DNA of 36,420 nt from contig DASTBC010000060.1 of NCBI GenBank assembly GCA_035712245.1, positions 1 through 36,420 of the forward strand, written 5' to 3'. Under the pieces are notes generated by a model. It did not search any database. It was not told the origin of the DNA and saw only the letters and a list, made by a program, of their open reading frames with translations. The DNA is from Candidatus Eisenbacteria bacterium (GTDB lineage: Bacteria; Eisenbacteria; RBG-16-71-46; SZUA-252). Below are positions 21,182-28,884 of the stretch, in pieces; within the stretch, counting starts at the first letter, position 1; every line of letters starts with the position of its first letter. The translations under genes were made by a program, and so were the position numbers.

Positions 21182-21256
21182 CCACGCGTGGGATGCCGGC
21201 GGCGAGACCGAATCCCCCCACCCACGGGTCTAGTTTCCGCGTGGTCCTCCACGCGG
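21182..21256 (-). promoter_or_regulatory. Repeated CCACGCG palindromes upstream of mglB
   Basis: Within about 150 nt upstream of mglB there is a perfect 10-bp palindrome CCACGCGTGG (21182-21191) and an 8+8 inverted repeat with a 4-nt spacer (21237-21244 with 21249-21256) whose right arm is CCACGCGG. Both share the half-site CCACGCG. They could be operators for a dimeric regulator or, for the second, an RNA hairpin in the leader. A TTGACC further upstream (about 21302-21307) could be a -35 element, but no good -10 was found. Confidence 0.4.
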
Positions 21257-21311
21257 CGCTGCTCAAGGAATTGGCGGAAACCTAACCACCGGCCCGGGGG
21301 CGGTCAAGGAG

Positions 21312-21332
21312 AAAAAGCGCGAAGTGCCGCTT
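21312..21332 (-). terminator. Weak intrinsic terminator after recR
   Basis: Directly after the recR stop the minus strand reads a 5-bp stem AAGCG/CGCTT with an 8-nt loop followed by a run of five T. The stem is short for an intrinsic terminator, but the position at the end of the dnaX-ybaB-recR unit and before the mglB leader fits. Confidence 0.4.
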
Positions 21333-21935
21333 CTATAGCTCCTTGCGACCGCTCAGGGCGCGCGCGAGGGTGATCAGGTCGGAGAATTCGAGGTCCGACC
21401 CCATCGGAACGCCGCGCGCGATGCGCGTGACCTTGACCGAGGGCTCGCTCTGGAGGAGCCGCGCGATGTAGAGCGCGGTGGCCTCGCCCTGCGCGGTTGG
21501 GTTCGTCGCGACGATGACCTCGGCGACGCCGCCCGCGCGCACGCGATCGAGGAGCTCCCGGAGCCGGAGCTGGTCCGGGCCGATCCCGTCCACGGGCGAG
21601 AGGGCGCCCTTCAGGACGTGGTAGCGCCCGTGGAACTCGCCCGTGCGCTCGAGCGCGAGCACGTCCATCGCCTGCTCCACCACGCAGAGGACCGAGGCGT
21701 CGCGCCGCTCGTCCGCGCAGAGCGCGCACGGATCCGTCTCGGTGACGTTCCCGCAGATCGAGCAGTCGTGGACGTTCGTCTTGAGATCCACGATCGCGGA
21801 CGCGAGCCGGCGGGAGTCGGCCTCGGGCGAGCGCAGCAGATGGAAGGCGATCCGCTGCGCCGATTTCCTGCCGAGTCCGGGAAGGCGGGTCAGCTCGGTG
21901 ATGAGGGCTTCGAGGAGGGCGCTCGAGTACTGCAT
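21333..21935 (-). CDS. recR: Recombination mediator RecR
   Basis: A 200-residue RecR, which with RecO/RecF loads RecA at gapped DNA. It has the helix-hairpin-helix LTRLPGLGRKSAQRIAFHLL, a four-Cys zinc motif (CSICGN...CALC) and a Toprim domain (CVVEQAMDVLALER, LKGALSPVDGIGPD, VATNPTAQGEATALYI). Length and motif order are normal. It starts 7 nt after ybaB and closes the SRP RNA-dnaX-ybaB-recR unit. Confidence 0.96.
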   Translation of the reverse strand: MQYSSALLEALITELTRLPGLGRKSAQRIAFHLLRSPEADSRRLASAIVDLKTNVHDCSICGNVTETDPCALCADERRDASVLCVVEQAMDVLALERTGEFHGRYHVLKGALSPVDGIGPDQLRLRELLDRVRAGGVAEVIVATNPTAQGEATALYIARLLQSEPSVKVTRIARGVPMGSDLEFSDLITLARALSGRKEL

Positions 21936-21942
21936 GAAGCCG

Positions 21943-22254
21943 CTAGAAGAGTCCCGGCGGAAGCCCCGCGCCGCCCGTGATCTTCCCCATCTCCTCCTCG
22001 ACGAGCCGCGTCACCTTGCCGCGCGCGTCGCGGAACGCGGCGAGGACGAGGTCTTCGAGGAGATCCGCTTCGGACGGGTTCACGACCTCCGGGTCGATCG
22101 AAATGGCGGTCACTTCCTGAGAGCCGTTCATCGTCACCTTCACCTTGCCGCCGCCCGCGGAGCCGATCACTTCCTTGCCCTTCAGCTCCTCCTGGGCCTT
22201 CGTCATCTTGGCCTGGAGGGCCTGGGCCTGCTTCAGCATCTGCTGGATGTTCAT
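21943..22254 (-). CDS. ybaB: YbaB/EbfC family nucleoid-associated protein
   Basis: A 103-residue YbaB/EbfC. The start MNIQQMLKQAQALQAKM and the segments GGGKVKVTMNGSQEV and ISIDPEVV are typical. Family members are dimeric DNA-binding proteins of the nucleoid. The ATG overlaps the dnaX stop (ATGA), so translation is likely coupled; a longer frame reading into dnaX is a shadow. Conserved neighbours dnaX and recR support the identification. Confidence 0.95.
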   Translation of the reverse strand: MNIQQMLKQAQALQAKMTKAQEELKGKEVIGSAGGGKVKVTMNGSQEVTAISIDPEVVNPSEADLLEDLVLAAFRDARGKVTRLVEEEMGKITGGAGLPPGLF

Positions 22255-24086
22255 GTCACGCCGCTCCCCTGGGTGCCGGGACCGAGCACCTCGCCGTCGA
22301 AGAGCTCCACGATCCGCTGGACGAGCCCGCCCGTCACGGAGGGCGTCTCGCGAACCGTGTCCGGACCGGGTTCCTCCGGCTCGGCATCGCGCGCGATCCG
22401 GACGCCGCCGGTCACGGCCTCGCCGCTCCCCACGCAATGAAGCGTAGCACCGCGGCCGTAGGTCCGCTCGAACTCCTGGTTCAAGATCTCCCGGTTCTCC
22501 TTCATCTCGAGCATCGCGCGATGGAAGGAGTGCTCGGGGGCGAGCGCGACCCGCACCATGCTCCCGGCCAGGCCGAGGAAGAGGCCCTCCTCGAGACAGG
22601 TGCCGAGGAGGAGCTTCTTCTGCTTCACCCGCTCCACGATCTCACGCCACCGCGCGACGAGCTCGGAGTCGGCGAGGGAAGCGCCGCCCGCCTCGGCGGC
22701 CGCGGCGAGCGCCGGGGCCGCAACCGGTCCGGTCACGGCGACGGCAGGTCCCCTCTCGGCGGATCCGCTCTCGGCGCGCAGGGGGCGTTCGGGACGGACG
22801 CCGGGCCCGGGCCGCTCCACGCGCGGAGGCGTCTCGGCCGACGCGCGCTCGGCCGCCCTCCTCGTCGGGCCGGGATCTCCCCCGCCCGATGTCGCCGGCC
22901 GGCGCGGGGCCGCGCTTCCGGCCGTGCCGGAGCCTCCGAGCCGCGCCTCGAGATCGAGGAGGCGGCGGATGAGATCGCCCACGTCCGTCGCGGACGGCAT
23001 CGTGCAGAGCTCGACCAGCGCGACCTCGAGAAGCGCCCGCGGCGCCTCCGCCTTCCGGAGATCCGCGCGCGTGGTGAGGAGCTGGGAGAGCATCGTCGTG
23101 AGGTCTCCCGGCGTGAACGACCGTGCCTGCTCCGCATACCGCTCGCGGTCCGACGGGGCGGCCTCGATGAGCCGCGCGAGCGAGGGATCCACCGCCACGA
23201 GGAGGAGCTGCCGGAGATGGCTCGCGAGCCCGTCCGCCAGCTCCTCCACGTCCATGCCGGCGTCGTGGAGGCGATCGAGGGTCTCGAGCGCCCGCTTCGG
23301 GTCCCGGGCGGCGATCGCCTCGGCGAGGTCGAAGTACGAGTCGAGCCCCGCGAGGCCGAGCACCTGCGCGACGGTGGCCGCGTCGACTCCCTCCGGCGAG
23401 ACCGCGAGCGCCTGGTCCAGCCGCGAGAGCGCGTCCCGCACGCTCCCCTCGGACGCGCGCGCGATGAGCCCGGCCGCGTCCTCGTCGAGCGTCACCTTCT
23501 CCGCCTTCGCGATGGAGAGGAGATGCTCCGTGAGCTCCTCGCTCCGGAGCCTGCGGAACTCGAAGACCTGGCAGCGGGAGGCGATCGTGTCCGGGACCTC
23601 GAGCGGCTCCGTGGTCGCGAACACGAAGCGGACGTGGGCCGGGGGCTCCTCGAGGGTCTTCAAGAGCGCATTCCACGCGAAGTCGGTCAGCTGGTGCGCC
23701 TCGTCGATGATGTAGACCTTGTACTTCCCGCCGGAGGGCGCGTACTTCACGTTCTCGCGGAGGTTCCGGATCTCCTCGATGCCGCGGTTGCTCGCGCCGT
23801 CGATCTCGAGGACGTCCATCGACGTGCCCGCGGTGATCTCCCGGCAGGGCCCGCACGTGTTGCAGGGCTCGGACTGACCGTCCTTCCGGTTCGCGCAGTT
23901 CACCGCCTTCGCGACGAGACGGGCGGTCGTGGTCTTGCCGCTTCCGCGGGGTCCGGCGAAGAGATACGCGTGCGCGACGCGGTTCGTGGCGACCGCCCGC
24001 TCGAGGGTCGTGCGGATCGGATCCTGTCCGACCAGATCCGAGAAGCGCTGCGGACGGTACTTCCGGGCGAGGGCCAGATGCGACAC
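22251..24086 (-). CDS. dnaX: DNA polymerase III subunit tau
   Basis: A 611-residue clamp-loader ATPase. It starts LALARKYRPQRFSDLVGQ and has Walker A GPRGSGKTTT, the zinc cysteines around CNTCGPC, Walker B VYIIDEAHQL, sensor FVFATTEP and SRCQVFEFRR. From about residue 370 a Pro, Ala, Glu and Arg-rich linker leads to a small C-terminal domain (about 480-565), as in tau. No A-rich frameshift site was seen, so a shorter gamma form is not obvious. The start is GTG. The SRP RNA gene lies just upstream and ybaB overlaps the stop. Confidence 0.95.
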   Translation of the reverse strand: MSHLALARKYRPQRFSDLVGQDPIRTTLERAVATNRVAHAYLFAGPRGSGKTTTARLVAKAVNCANRKDGQSEPCNTCGPCREITAGTSMDVLEIDGASNRGIEEIRNLRENVKYAPSGGKYKVYIIDEAHQLTDFAWNALLKTLEEPPAHVRFVFATTEPLEVPDTIASRCQVFEFRRLRSEELTEHLLSIAKAEKVTLDEDAAGLIARASEGSVRDALSRLDQALAVSPEGVDAATVAQVLGLAGLDSYFDLAEAIAARDPKRALETLDRLHDAGMDVEELADGLASHLRQLLLVAVDPSLARLIEAAPSDRERYAEQARSFTPGDLTTMLSQLLTTRADLRKAEAPRALLEVALVELCTMPSATDVGDLIRRLLDLEARLGGSGTAGSAAPRRPATSGGGDPGPTRRAAERASAETPPRVERPGPGVRPERPLRAESGSAERGPAVAVTGPVAAPALAAAAEAGGASLADSELVARWREIVERVKQKKLLLGTCLEEGLFLGLAGSMVRVALAPEHSFHRAMLEMKENREILNQEFERTYGRGATLHCVGSGEAVTGGVRIARDAEPEEPGPDTVRETPSVTGGLVQRIVELFDGEVLGPGTQGSGVT

Positions 24087-24142
24087 GGACGCTCCTATCC
24101 GGCGGTTGCCGTTGGCATGGTTACGGCCCCCCCGCGCCCGGC

Positions 24143-24244
24143 TCGGGTCCGTGGAATCCGCGGCACATCGAGTCGATCACTGACCGCTGCTACCTTCCGG
24201 TCCTGACGGGGTTCGTGACTCTCGATTGCGCGGGAACGGACCGT
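24143..24244 (-). ncRNA. ffs: Bacterial small signal recognition particle RNA
   Basis: The minus strand carries the SRP helix-8 signature: a GGAA tetraloop closed by ACC/GGT, flanked by GTCAGG and AGCAGCGGTCA. The 5' GGTCCGT (24242-24236) pairs with ACGGACC near 24146-24152, giving a hairpin of about 100 nt, with further pairing of ATCGAG with CTCGAT. This RNA binds Ffh and targets membrane proteins. Its location next to dnaX-ybaB-recR matches the order known in Firmicutes and others. The ends are estimated to within a few nt. Confidence 0.9.
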
Positions 24245-24316
24245 CAACGCCAAGCCACGAGGAGGCCAGTGCCGGGTCTCCGAGGCCCGTGGGCCAGGGC
24301 CTGCTGCGTCAAGGGG

Positions 24317-24392
24317 TGGTGGAGATGACCGGGATCGAACCGGTGACCTCCTCGTTGCGAACGAGGCGCTCTCCCAACTGAGCTACATCCCC
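24317..24392 (-). tRNA. tRNA-Ala (anticodon CGC), CCA encoded
   Basis: The cloverleaf on the minus strand has acceptor GGGGATG with CATCTCC, D-arm TAGCTCAGTTGGGAGAGC, anticodon stem CCTCG/CGAGG around TTCGCAA (anticodon CGC) and a standard T-arm GGTTCGATCCC. An encoded CCA follows discriminator A. It lies about 70 nt upstream of ffs and reads GCG, a codon expected to be frequent in this GC-rich genome. Confidence 0.95.
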
Positions 24393-24414
24393 ACACGTTC
24401 TCGCGTTGCGTTAC

Positions 24415-24504
24415 TGGCGGAGAGAGAGGGATTCGAACCCTCGAAGCACTTTCATGCTTACACGGTTTCCAACCGTGCTCCTTCAGCCACTCGGACATCT
24501 CTCC
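24415..24504 (-). tRNA. tRNA-Ser (anticodon GGA), CCA encoded
   Basis: A class II tRNA with long variable arm. Acceptor GGAGAGA pairs with TCTCTCC, anticodon stem CACGG/CCGTG surrounds TTGGAAA (anticodon GGA), the variable arm forms a hairpin around AAGCATGAAAGTGCTT, and the T-arm GGGTTCGAATCCC is standard. Discriminator G and an encoded CCA follow. Confidence 0.95.
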
Positions 24505-24577
24505 GGGAAGGCATACGATATGCGCGCCTCCCGGCCGCGGTCGATGCCGGACCGGGCCCGCGCGCCCTACCTCAAGA

Positions 24578-24667
<90 letters not shown>

Positions 24668-24692
24668 GCGCGCGAGAATACGGGAATCGGGG

Positions 24693-25175
24693 TCAGTTTT
24701 CCAGGCGGTTGATGGCCCGGCGCCGCTCCCGGAAGAACCGCTGCAAGAGCTCCGCGGCCTCCTCGGCGAGCACCCCCGAAACCACTTCGACGCGGTGATT
24801 CAGGCGGAGATCCTGGGGCACCATGGCGAGCGAGCCGCATGCGCCCGCCTTGGGGTCGAGCGCCCCGAAGACGAGCCGGGCGATCCGCGCGAGCACGATG
24901 GCCCCCGCGCACATGTGGCAGGGCTCCAGGGTGACGTAGAGGACGGCTTCGTCCAGCCGCCAGGTCTTGACGGTCTGGGCGGCGGCACCGATCGCGAGGA
25001 TCTCGGCGTGGGCGGTGGGGTCCTGGGTGGTCTCGACCCGGTTGTGCCCGCGGCCGACGATCCGGTTCCCCCAAACGACGACCGCCCCGATGGGAACCTC
25101 TCCCTCCGAGGCGGCGGCTTCGGCCTCGGCGAGCGCGGCTTCCATGAAGCGCTCGTCCAGGCCCTCCGGCGTCAC
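24693..25175 (-). CDS. tadA: tRNA-specific adenosine deaminase
   Basis: A 160-residue TadA that deaminates A34 to inosine in tRNA-Arg(ACG). Zinc and catalytic motifs are TAHAEILAI (His and catalytic Glu) and EPCHMCAGAIVLARI (two Cys). The N-terminal FMEAALAEAEAAASEGEVP and GNRIVGRGHNRVE are typical. The start is a GTG overlapping the upstream stop (GTGA); the longer upstream frame is a shadow. Its substrate tRNA-Arg(ACG) is encoded about 760 nt upstream on the same strand. Confidence 0.95.
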   Translation of the reverse strand: MTPEGLDERFMEAALAEAEAAASEGEVPIGAVVVWGNRIVGRGHNRVETTQDPTAHAEILAIGAAAQTVKTWRLDEAVLYVTLEPCHMCAGAIVLARIARLVFGALDPKAGACGSLAMVPQDLRLNHRVEVVSGVLAEEAAELLQRFFRERRRAINRLEN

Positions 25176-25837
25176 TTCTTCTGTTTCTGCTGCGGGAAGT
25201 TCTTGAAGGCGCTCCGGACGAGGTCGGCCGCGACGTCCTCGTACCGGGGCGGATCCGTCACGTTCCGGGACTGGATGTAGCCGGTCTCGTCGTAGTTCAC
25301 CGTGCCGCTCGAGACGTCGATCTCCTGCGCGAACCGCTGCTCCCGGGGCTCGCGCCACCAGGTCTTCTTCCCGGATTTCAGATCGAAGAGGGCGAACTGG
25401 AGACCCACGGTGGTATTCGACTCGCCCCGCCCGATCGTGTTCACGCGGGTGTTCTCCCACTCCGTGATCTTCACGAAGAGGAGGGCGTCGGACATGACGA
25501 TCTCGTCGAGACCCGCGGCCGCGGTCGAGTCGAGCGTGCCGTAGTCGGACCAGGTGTTGAGGAGCACGTCTCCGCGCTCCGTGGCCTCGCGGTCCGAGAG
25601 GAGGCGCTCCGTGTCCGCCGGGTAGAGGAACGTGGCCCGCTCCGCGGGCACCTCCTTGAGCCGGTCGCGGAGGATGTCGAGCATGATCTTCGGGGCGCCC
25701 ACCTCGGGCGAGCTGTTCAGGACGGGCATGATCGCGACCCGCAGGCCCTTCGCCTTCTCGTCGGCCCTTGCCGGAGCCACGGCCACGAGGAGGAACGCCA
25801 GTACCGCGAGCGGAGGAAACCAGTTCGAACGTGACAT
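25172..25837 (-). CDS. Exported protein of unknown function, resembling DUF799/GNA1162-type lipoproteins
   Basis: A 221-residue protein with a signal peptide (FPPLAVLAFLLVAVAPARAD) but no lipobox Cys. The mature part starts VAIMPVLNSSPEVGAPKIML and contains LLFVKITEWENT, GLQFALFDLKSGKKTWWRE and a C-terminal AADLVRSAFKNFP. This resembles periplasmic DUF799-like proteins (CsgG/TolB-like fold), but the match is from memory and weak. The internal ATG with GAGGT upstream is preferred over an ATG 17 codons earlier. It overlaps tadA by 4 nt although no functional link is evident. Confidence 0.75.
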   Translation of the reverse strand: MSRSNWFPPLAVLAFLLVAVAPARADEKAKGLRVAIMPVLNSSPEVGAPKIMLDILRDRLKEVPAERATFLYPADTERLLSDREATERGDVLLNTWSDYGTLDSTAAAGLDEIVMSDALLFVKITEWENTRVNTIGRGESNTTVGLQFALFDLKSGKKTWWREPREQRFAQEIDVSSGTVNYDETGYIQSRNVTDPPRYEDVAADLVRSAFKNFPQQKQKK

Positions 25838-25936
25838 GTCGTCGTTACCTCGTGCGGGGCAGTCCAAGGGTGCGGAGACGGGGGGCACTCATCCTATGAG
25901 TACGACAGCGGGACCGCTGGGTTTCGTTGGAAATGG

Positions 25937-26013
25937 TGGCGCGCCCAGGAGGATTTGAACCCCCAACCTTCTGATCCGTAGTCAGACACTCTATCCAGTT
26001 GAGCTATGGGCGC
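25937..26013 (-). tRNA. tRNA-Arg (anticodon ACG), CCA encoded
   Basis: The cloverleaf has acceptor GCGCCCA with TGGGCGC, D-arm GCTCAACTGGATAGAGT, anticodon stem TCTGA/TCAGA around CTACGGA (anticodon ACG) and a T-loop TTCAAAT. Discriminator G and CCA are encoded. A34 is the expected target of TadA, whose gene lies one gene downstream. Confidence 0.96.
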
Positions 26014-26039
26014 GCGCAAGGCGCTGATCGATCATGGGA

Positions 26040-26131
26040 TGGCGGAGAGGAGAGGATTCGAACCTCCGGACCGGTATTACCCAGTCAACCGCTTAGCAGG
26101 CGGCTGCCTTCAGCCACTCGGCCACCTCTCC
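26040..26131 (-). tRNA. tRNA-Ser (anticodon GCT), CCA encoded
   Basis: A class II tRNA with acceptor GGAGAGG/CCTCTCC, anticodon loop CTGCTAA (anticodon GCT), a long variable arm (GACTGGGTAATACCGGTC) and a T-arm GGAGGTTCGAATCCTCT. Discriminator G and encoded CCA follow. It ends 26 nt from tRNA-Arg(ACG), so the two are probably one transcript. Confidence 0.95.
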
Positions 26132-26220
26132 CCCTCGTCGAAAATCCTTCCGCCGTTGCATGATAGCCGCGGTCCCGCCCTCGGTCAAGGAGCGCGCCCG
26201 TTCCCAAAACCCGGCCTCGC

Positions 26221-27150
26221 TCAAGGGGTTCCCACGGAGCGGCCGGGCTCGCTGCCGGACGGCTCCACGTGGATCGTCACCTCCACGACCTGAGGAACGT
26301 GGCGCTGCACGTCCTCTTTGACGTCGTGCGCGAGCGCGTGACTCACCCGGACCGACATCTCCGGGTCGACCTCCATGTGCATGTCCGCCACGTAATAGAG
26401 GCCCATCTTGCGCAGGAACAGCTTCTCGACGCGGTGCACCTCCGGCCGGGTCTCGGCCACGCGGCGCACCTCCTCGGTCAGGTCGGGAGCCGCGCTCGTG
26501 TCCATGAGCTCCTCGACCGAGGGTTTGAGGAGCCGCCAGCCGGTCAGGAGGATGATCCCGCTCGCGAAGAGCGCGGCCCAGTCGTCGGCGGCGGCCCAGC
26601 CCGGCCCTCCGAGGAGCGCGATCGTGATCCCGACCGCGGCCGCGCCGGAGGTGATCGCGTCGCTCCGCTGGTGCCAGGCATCCGTCCGGACCGCGTGGCT
26701 CCCGGTCTCGTGGCTCACGCGGGCCATCCGCCGGAAGAGGATCTCCTTCACCAGCACGACCACGAGCACCACGGCGAGCGTGAAGGGCTCCGGGCTCTGG
26801 TGCGGCACGACGATCTGGTGGACCGACTCGACCGCGATCCCGATCGCGGCGGCGAAGAGGAGCACGGCGACGAGCGCAGCCGCGAGCGGCTCGGCCTTGC
26901 CGTGGCCGTAGGGGTGGTCGCTGTCGGGAGGCTTCGAGGCGACGTGGAGCGCGCGCCACACGATGAGGGAGCCGACCGAGTCACCGAGGGATTCCACCGC
27001 GTCGGCGACGAGCGCCTGGCTGTGTCCCAGCACCCCCGCGACGAGCTTCCCGCCACCCAGGACGAGATTCACCAGGAGCCCGACCGCGCTGGCGCGCTTT
27101 CCCCGGACGTAGCTCCCCGCGTGGATCGGGTGCGTGGTGCGTAGCGGCAT
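26221..27150 (-). CDS. Cation diffusion facilitator (CDF) metal efflux transporter
   Basis: A 309-residue CDF protein. Six membrane segments fit the family (for example ASAVGLLVNLVLGGGKLVAG and EPLAAALVAVLLFAAAIGI). The transport-site motifs are E53-SLG-D57 in helix 2 and H160-QRS-D164 in helix 5, so the first site has Glu where YiiP has Asp. HPYGHGKAE lies between helices 2 and 3. The cytosolic C-terminal domain has VEKLFLRKMGLYYVADMHME and VTIHVEP. Substrate may be Zn, Fe, Mn or similar. The ATG overlaps the stop of the M48-like gene by 1 nt (TGATG-type junction), so they are coupled. A longer upstream frame is a shadow. Confidence 0.92.
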   Translation of the reverse strand: MPLRTTHPIHAGSYVRGKRASAVGLLVNLVLGGGKLVAGVLGHSQALVADAVESLGDSVGSLIVWRALHVASKPPDSDHPYGHGKAEPLAAALVAVLLFAAAIGIAVESVHQIVVPHQSPEPFTLAVVLVVVLVKEILFRRMARVSHETGSHAVRTDAWHQRSDAITSGAAAVGITIALLGGPGWAAADDWAALFASGIILLTGWRLLKPSVEELMDTSAAPDLTEEVRRVAETRPEVHRVEKLFLRKMGLYYVADMHMEVDPEMSVRVSHALAHDVKEDVQRHVPQVVEVTIHVEPSGSEPGRSVGTP

Positions 27151-27977
27151 CAGTCGACGGCCGCCGCGGAGTCCGCGGGATCGTGCTCTTCCATCTCGTC
27201 CGCGTGGTCGGGCGATTCGGGCGGCTCGGGCGCGAACCATCGCCCCAAGGTCAGCGTGCTCGGAATGCCCTGCGCGTAGGTCCGCGCGATGGCCTCGTTG
27301 AGGAGCTTCCTTCGATCCTCGGGAAAGGGGTGGCGGAGCGAGAACCCTCGCCCGCCGCCCAGGCGCGTCGCCTCTTCCGCGACGCGCAGGAGCTCGATCA
27401 ACGCCCTCGGGTCGTATCCGGCGTTCCCGAGGAGCCGCACGGAGAGCGTGTCGGCCTCGGTCTCTTCCTCGACTCCGTACGTACGATCCAGCACGCGCCG
27501 CACGGCGCCGGCGGTGGTGTCGGCGCGAGTGAAGGGCTTCACGGTATGCCGCGCGAGCACGTGCGCGACCTGATGGGCGAGCACGCCCGCGAGCTGCGCC
27601 TCGTTCTCGAGCCGTTCCAGGAGACCACGCGTGAGGAAGATGTGGCCTCCGGGGAGCGCGTAGGCTTCGGCCAGTGCCGTATCGGCGAGGACGTGGAACT
27701 GGAACCGATACGTGCTACCGCCCGCCACGGCCGCCCCCGCGATCCGGTCACCCGCGGCCGTGACCATTCCCTGCGCGTCGGTGTCCGGATCCAGACCTCC
27801 CAGCTGCTGGGACATCCAGGGAGCCATGTGGGTCCCGAGCGCCGACTCGTCCTCCGGGGTCATCTCGACCGGCAGCACCCTGCCCGAGTATGGGTTCTTC
27901 TGGCTCATCGCCAGGATCACGACGACCAGGCCTGCCAGGATCACTCCGAACACGATGAGGCCGCGCTTCATCAGCAC
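27150..27977 (-). CDS. M48-family-like membrane-anchored protein with altered active site (HQVAH)
   Basis: A 275-residue protein with an N-terminal membrane anchor or signal (GLIVFGVILAGLVVVILAM) and an M48 peptidase domain. The domain has AEAYALPGGHIFLTRGLLERL, then LAGVLAHQVAHVLARH, and the downstream ligand segment EEETEADTLSVRLLGNAGYDP. The zinc ligands His135, His139 and Glu174 are kept, but residue 136 is Gln (CAG) where the family has the catalytic Glu (GAG). If the sequence is right the protein is probably a poor or dead protease and may act as a chaperone or binding protein. The C-terminal tail is acidic. A GGAGGTG ribosome site precedes the ATG. Confidence 0.9.
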   Translation of the reverse strand: MLMKRGLIVFGVILAGLVVVILAMSQKNPYSGRVLPVEMTPEDESALGTHMAPWMSQQLGGLDPDTDAQGMVTAAGDRIAGAAVAGGSTYRFQFHVLADTALAEAYALPGGHIFLTRGLLERLENEAQLAGVLAHQVAHVLARHTVKPFTRADTTAGAVRRVLDRTYGVEEETEADTLSVRLLGNAGYDPRALIELLRVAEEATRLGGGRGFSLRHPFPEDRRKLLNEAIARTYAQGIPSTLTLGRWFAPEPPESPDHADEMEEHDPADSAAAVD

Positions 27978-28096
27978 CTCCGATCCGGGCGCCCGGGGGC
28001 CCCGTGTCGGATCAGGGAATCAGGTTGCGGCGGCGAGGGAAAGGGAAAAGGTCGCCGCGCTTGTGTCTCCTCCGTCGTCTCCCTCACACTTCACTC

Positions 28097-28582
28097 GTGG
28101 AACGGATACGGGTCCGGCCTGCCGTCGCGGAGGATGCGGCGGCGGTGGCGCGCATGGGGAATGCCCTGAACCGCGAGCTCGGGGTGGACGTCGAGTCCTT
28201 CACGACGGAGCGAATCCTCGAGGACGGGTTCGGCGCGGCTCCCAAGTTCTCGCTGCTCGTTGCGGAGATGGGCGGAGTCCCCGCCGGCTATGCCCTCTAC
28301 CACGCATCCTACGACTCGGATATCGCGGCGCCGTCCCTCTGGCTGGTGGATCTCTATGTCGAGGAGCGCGCGCGACGGGCCGGTGCGGGGCGAGCCCTCA
28401 TGCGCGCTCTCGCTCGGGAGGCGCTTCGATCGGGCGCGAGAACGGTCGCGTGGTGCGTCCAGGACCGGAACGAGCGCGCGATCGCGTTCTATCGTGCGCT
28501 GGGGGCCCCCGGGCTCCCCGTTCACGTCATGGAGCTCCGTGACGAGAAGCTGAGCGCTCTGGCGGACGGAACCTCGCCGTGA
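28097..28582 (+). CDS. GNAT family N-acetyltransferase
   Basis: A 161-residue acetyltransferase. The family order is seen: N-terminal RVRPAVAEDAAAVARM, central VAEMGGVPAGYALYHASYD, motif A WLVDLYVEERARRAGAGRAL (acetyl-CoA binding R-R-A-G-A-G) and motif B NERAIAFYRALGA. It resembles the diamine/spermidine N-acetyltransferase branch, but substrate cannot be stated. The GTG at MERIRVRP is preferred over an upstream ATG (28004) that would add 31 basic residues lying in the divergent promoter region. The stop overlaps the next gene (GTGA). Confidence 0.88.
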   Translation: MERIRVRPAVAEDAAAVARMGNALNRELGVDVESFTTERILEDGFGAAPKFSLLVAEMGGVPAGYALYHASYDSDIAAPSLWLVDLYVEERARRAGAGRALMRALAREALRSGARTVAWCVQDRNERAIAFYRALGAPGLPVHVMELRDEKLSALADGTSP

Positions 28583-28884
28583 GGACCATCCCCGACGACC
28601 GGCGGCGGCTGGCGCGCGTGATCGCGCTCGCGGTGGACGCGCTCCAGATCGCGATCCTTCCGCTCCTCTTCCCCGGGAGCCCGTGGAACCACGCGATCGA
28701 CGTCGTCACCGGCGGGGTGATGGTCTGGCTCCTCGGCTGGCACATCGCGTTCCTGCCGACCTTCCTCACCGAGCTGGTCCCCTTCGTCGATCTCTTCCCC
28801 ACCTGGACCGTTGCCGTGCTCTACGTGACCCGAAGGAAGAAGAGCCCTCCGGCACCGGACGGCTCGAAAGGAGTGATTCCATGA
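28579..28884 (+). CDS. Small integral membrane protein, unknown function
   Basis: A 101-residue protein that I do not recognise. Three hydrophobic segments are visible (VIALAVDALQIAILPLLF, VVTGGVMVWLLGWHIAFLP, LFPTWTVAVLYV), with a basic, Pro-rich C-terminal tail. The GTG start overlaps the GNAT stop as GTGA, and its own stop overlaps the start of the next gene by 4 nt (ATGA), so three genes are coupled. Real coding is supported by these junctions and by the hydrophobic pattern. Confidence 0.75.
   Translation: MRTIPDDRRRLARVIALAVDALQIAILPLLFPGSPWNHAIDVVTGGVMVWLLGWHIAFLPTFLTELVPFVDLFPTWTVAVLYVTRRKKSPPAPDGSKGVIP

Noticed and set aside
22251-24086. Programmed frameshift in dnaX giving gamma
   Set aside because: No A-rich slippery heptamer or suitable following hairpin was seen in the expected region.
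27980-28020. GGATCCG-type inverted repeat between the M48-like and GNAT genes
   Set aside because: Imperfect and short in a GC-rich leader; not distinguishable from chance.
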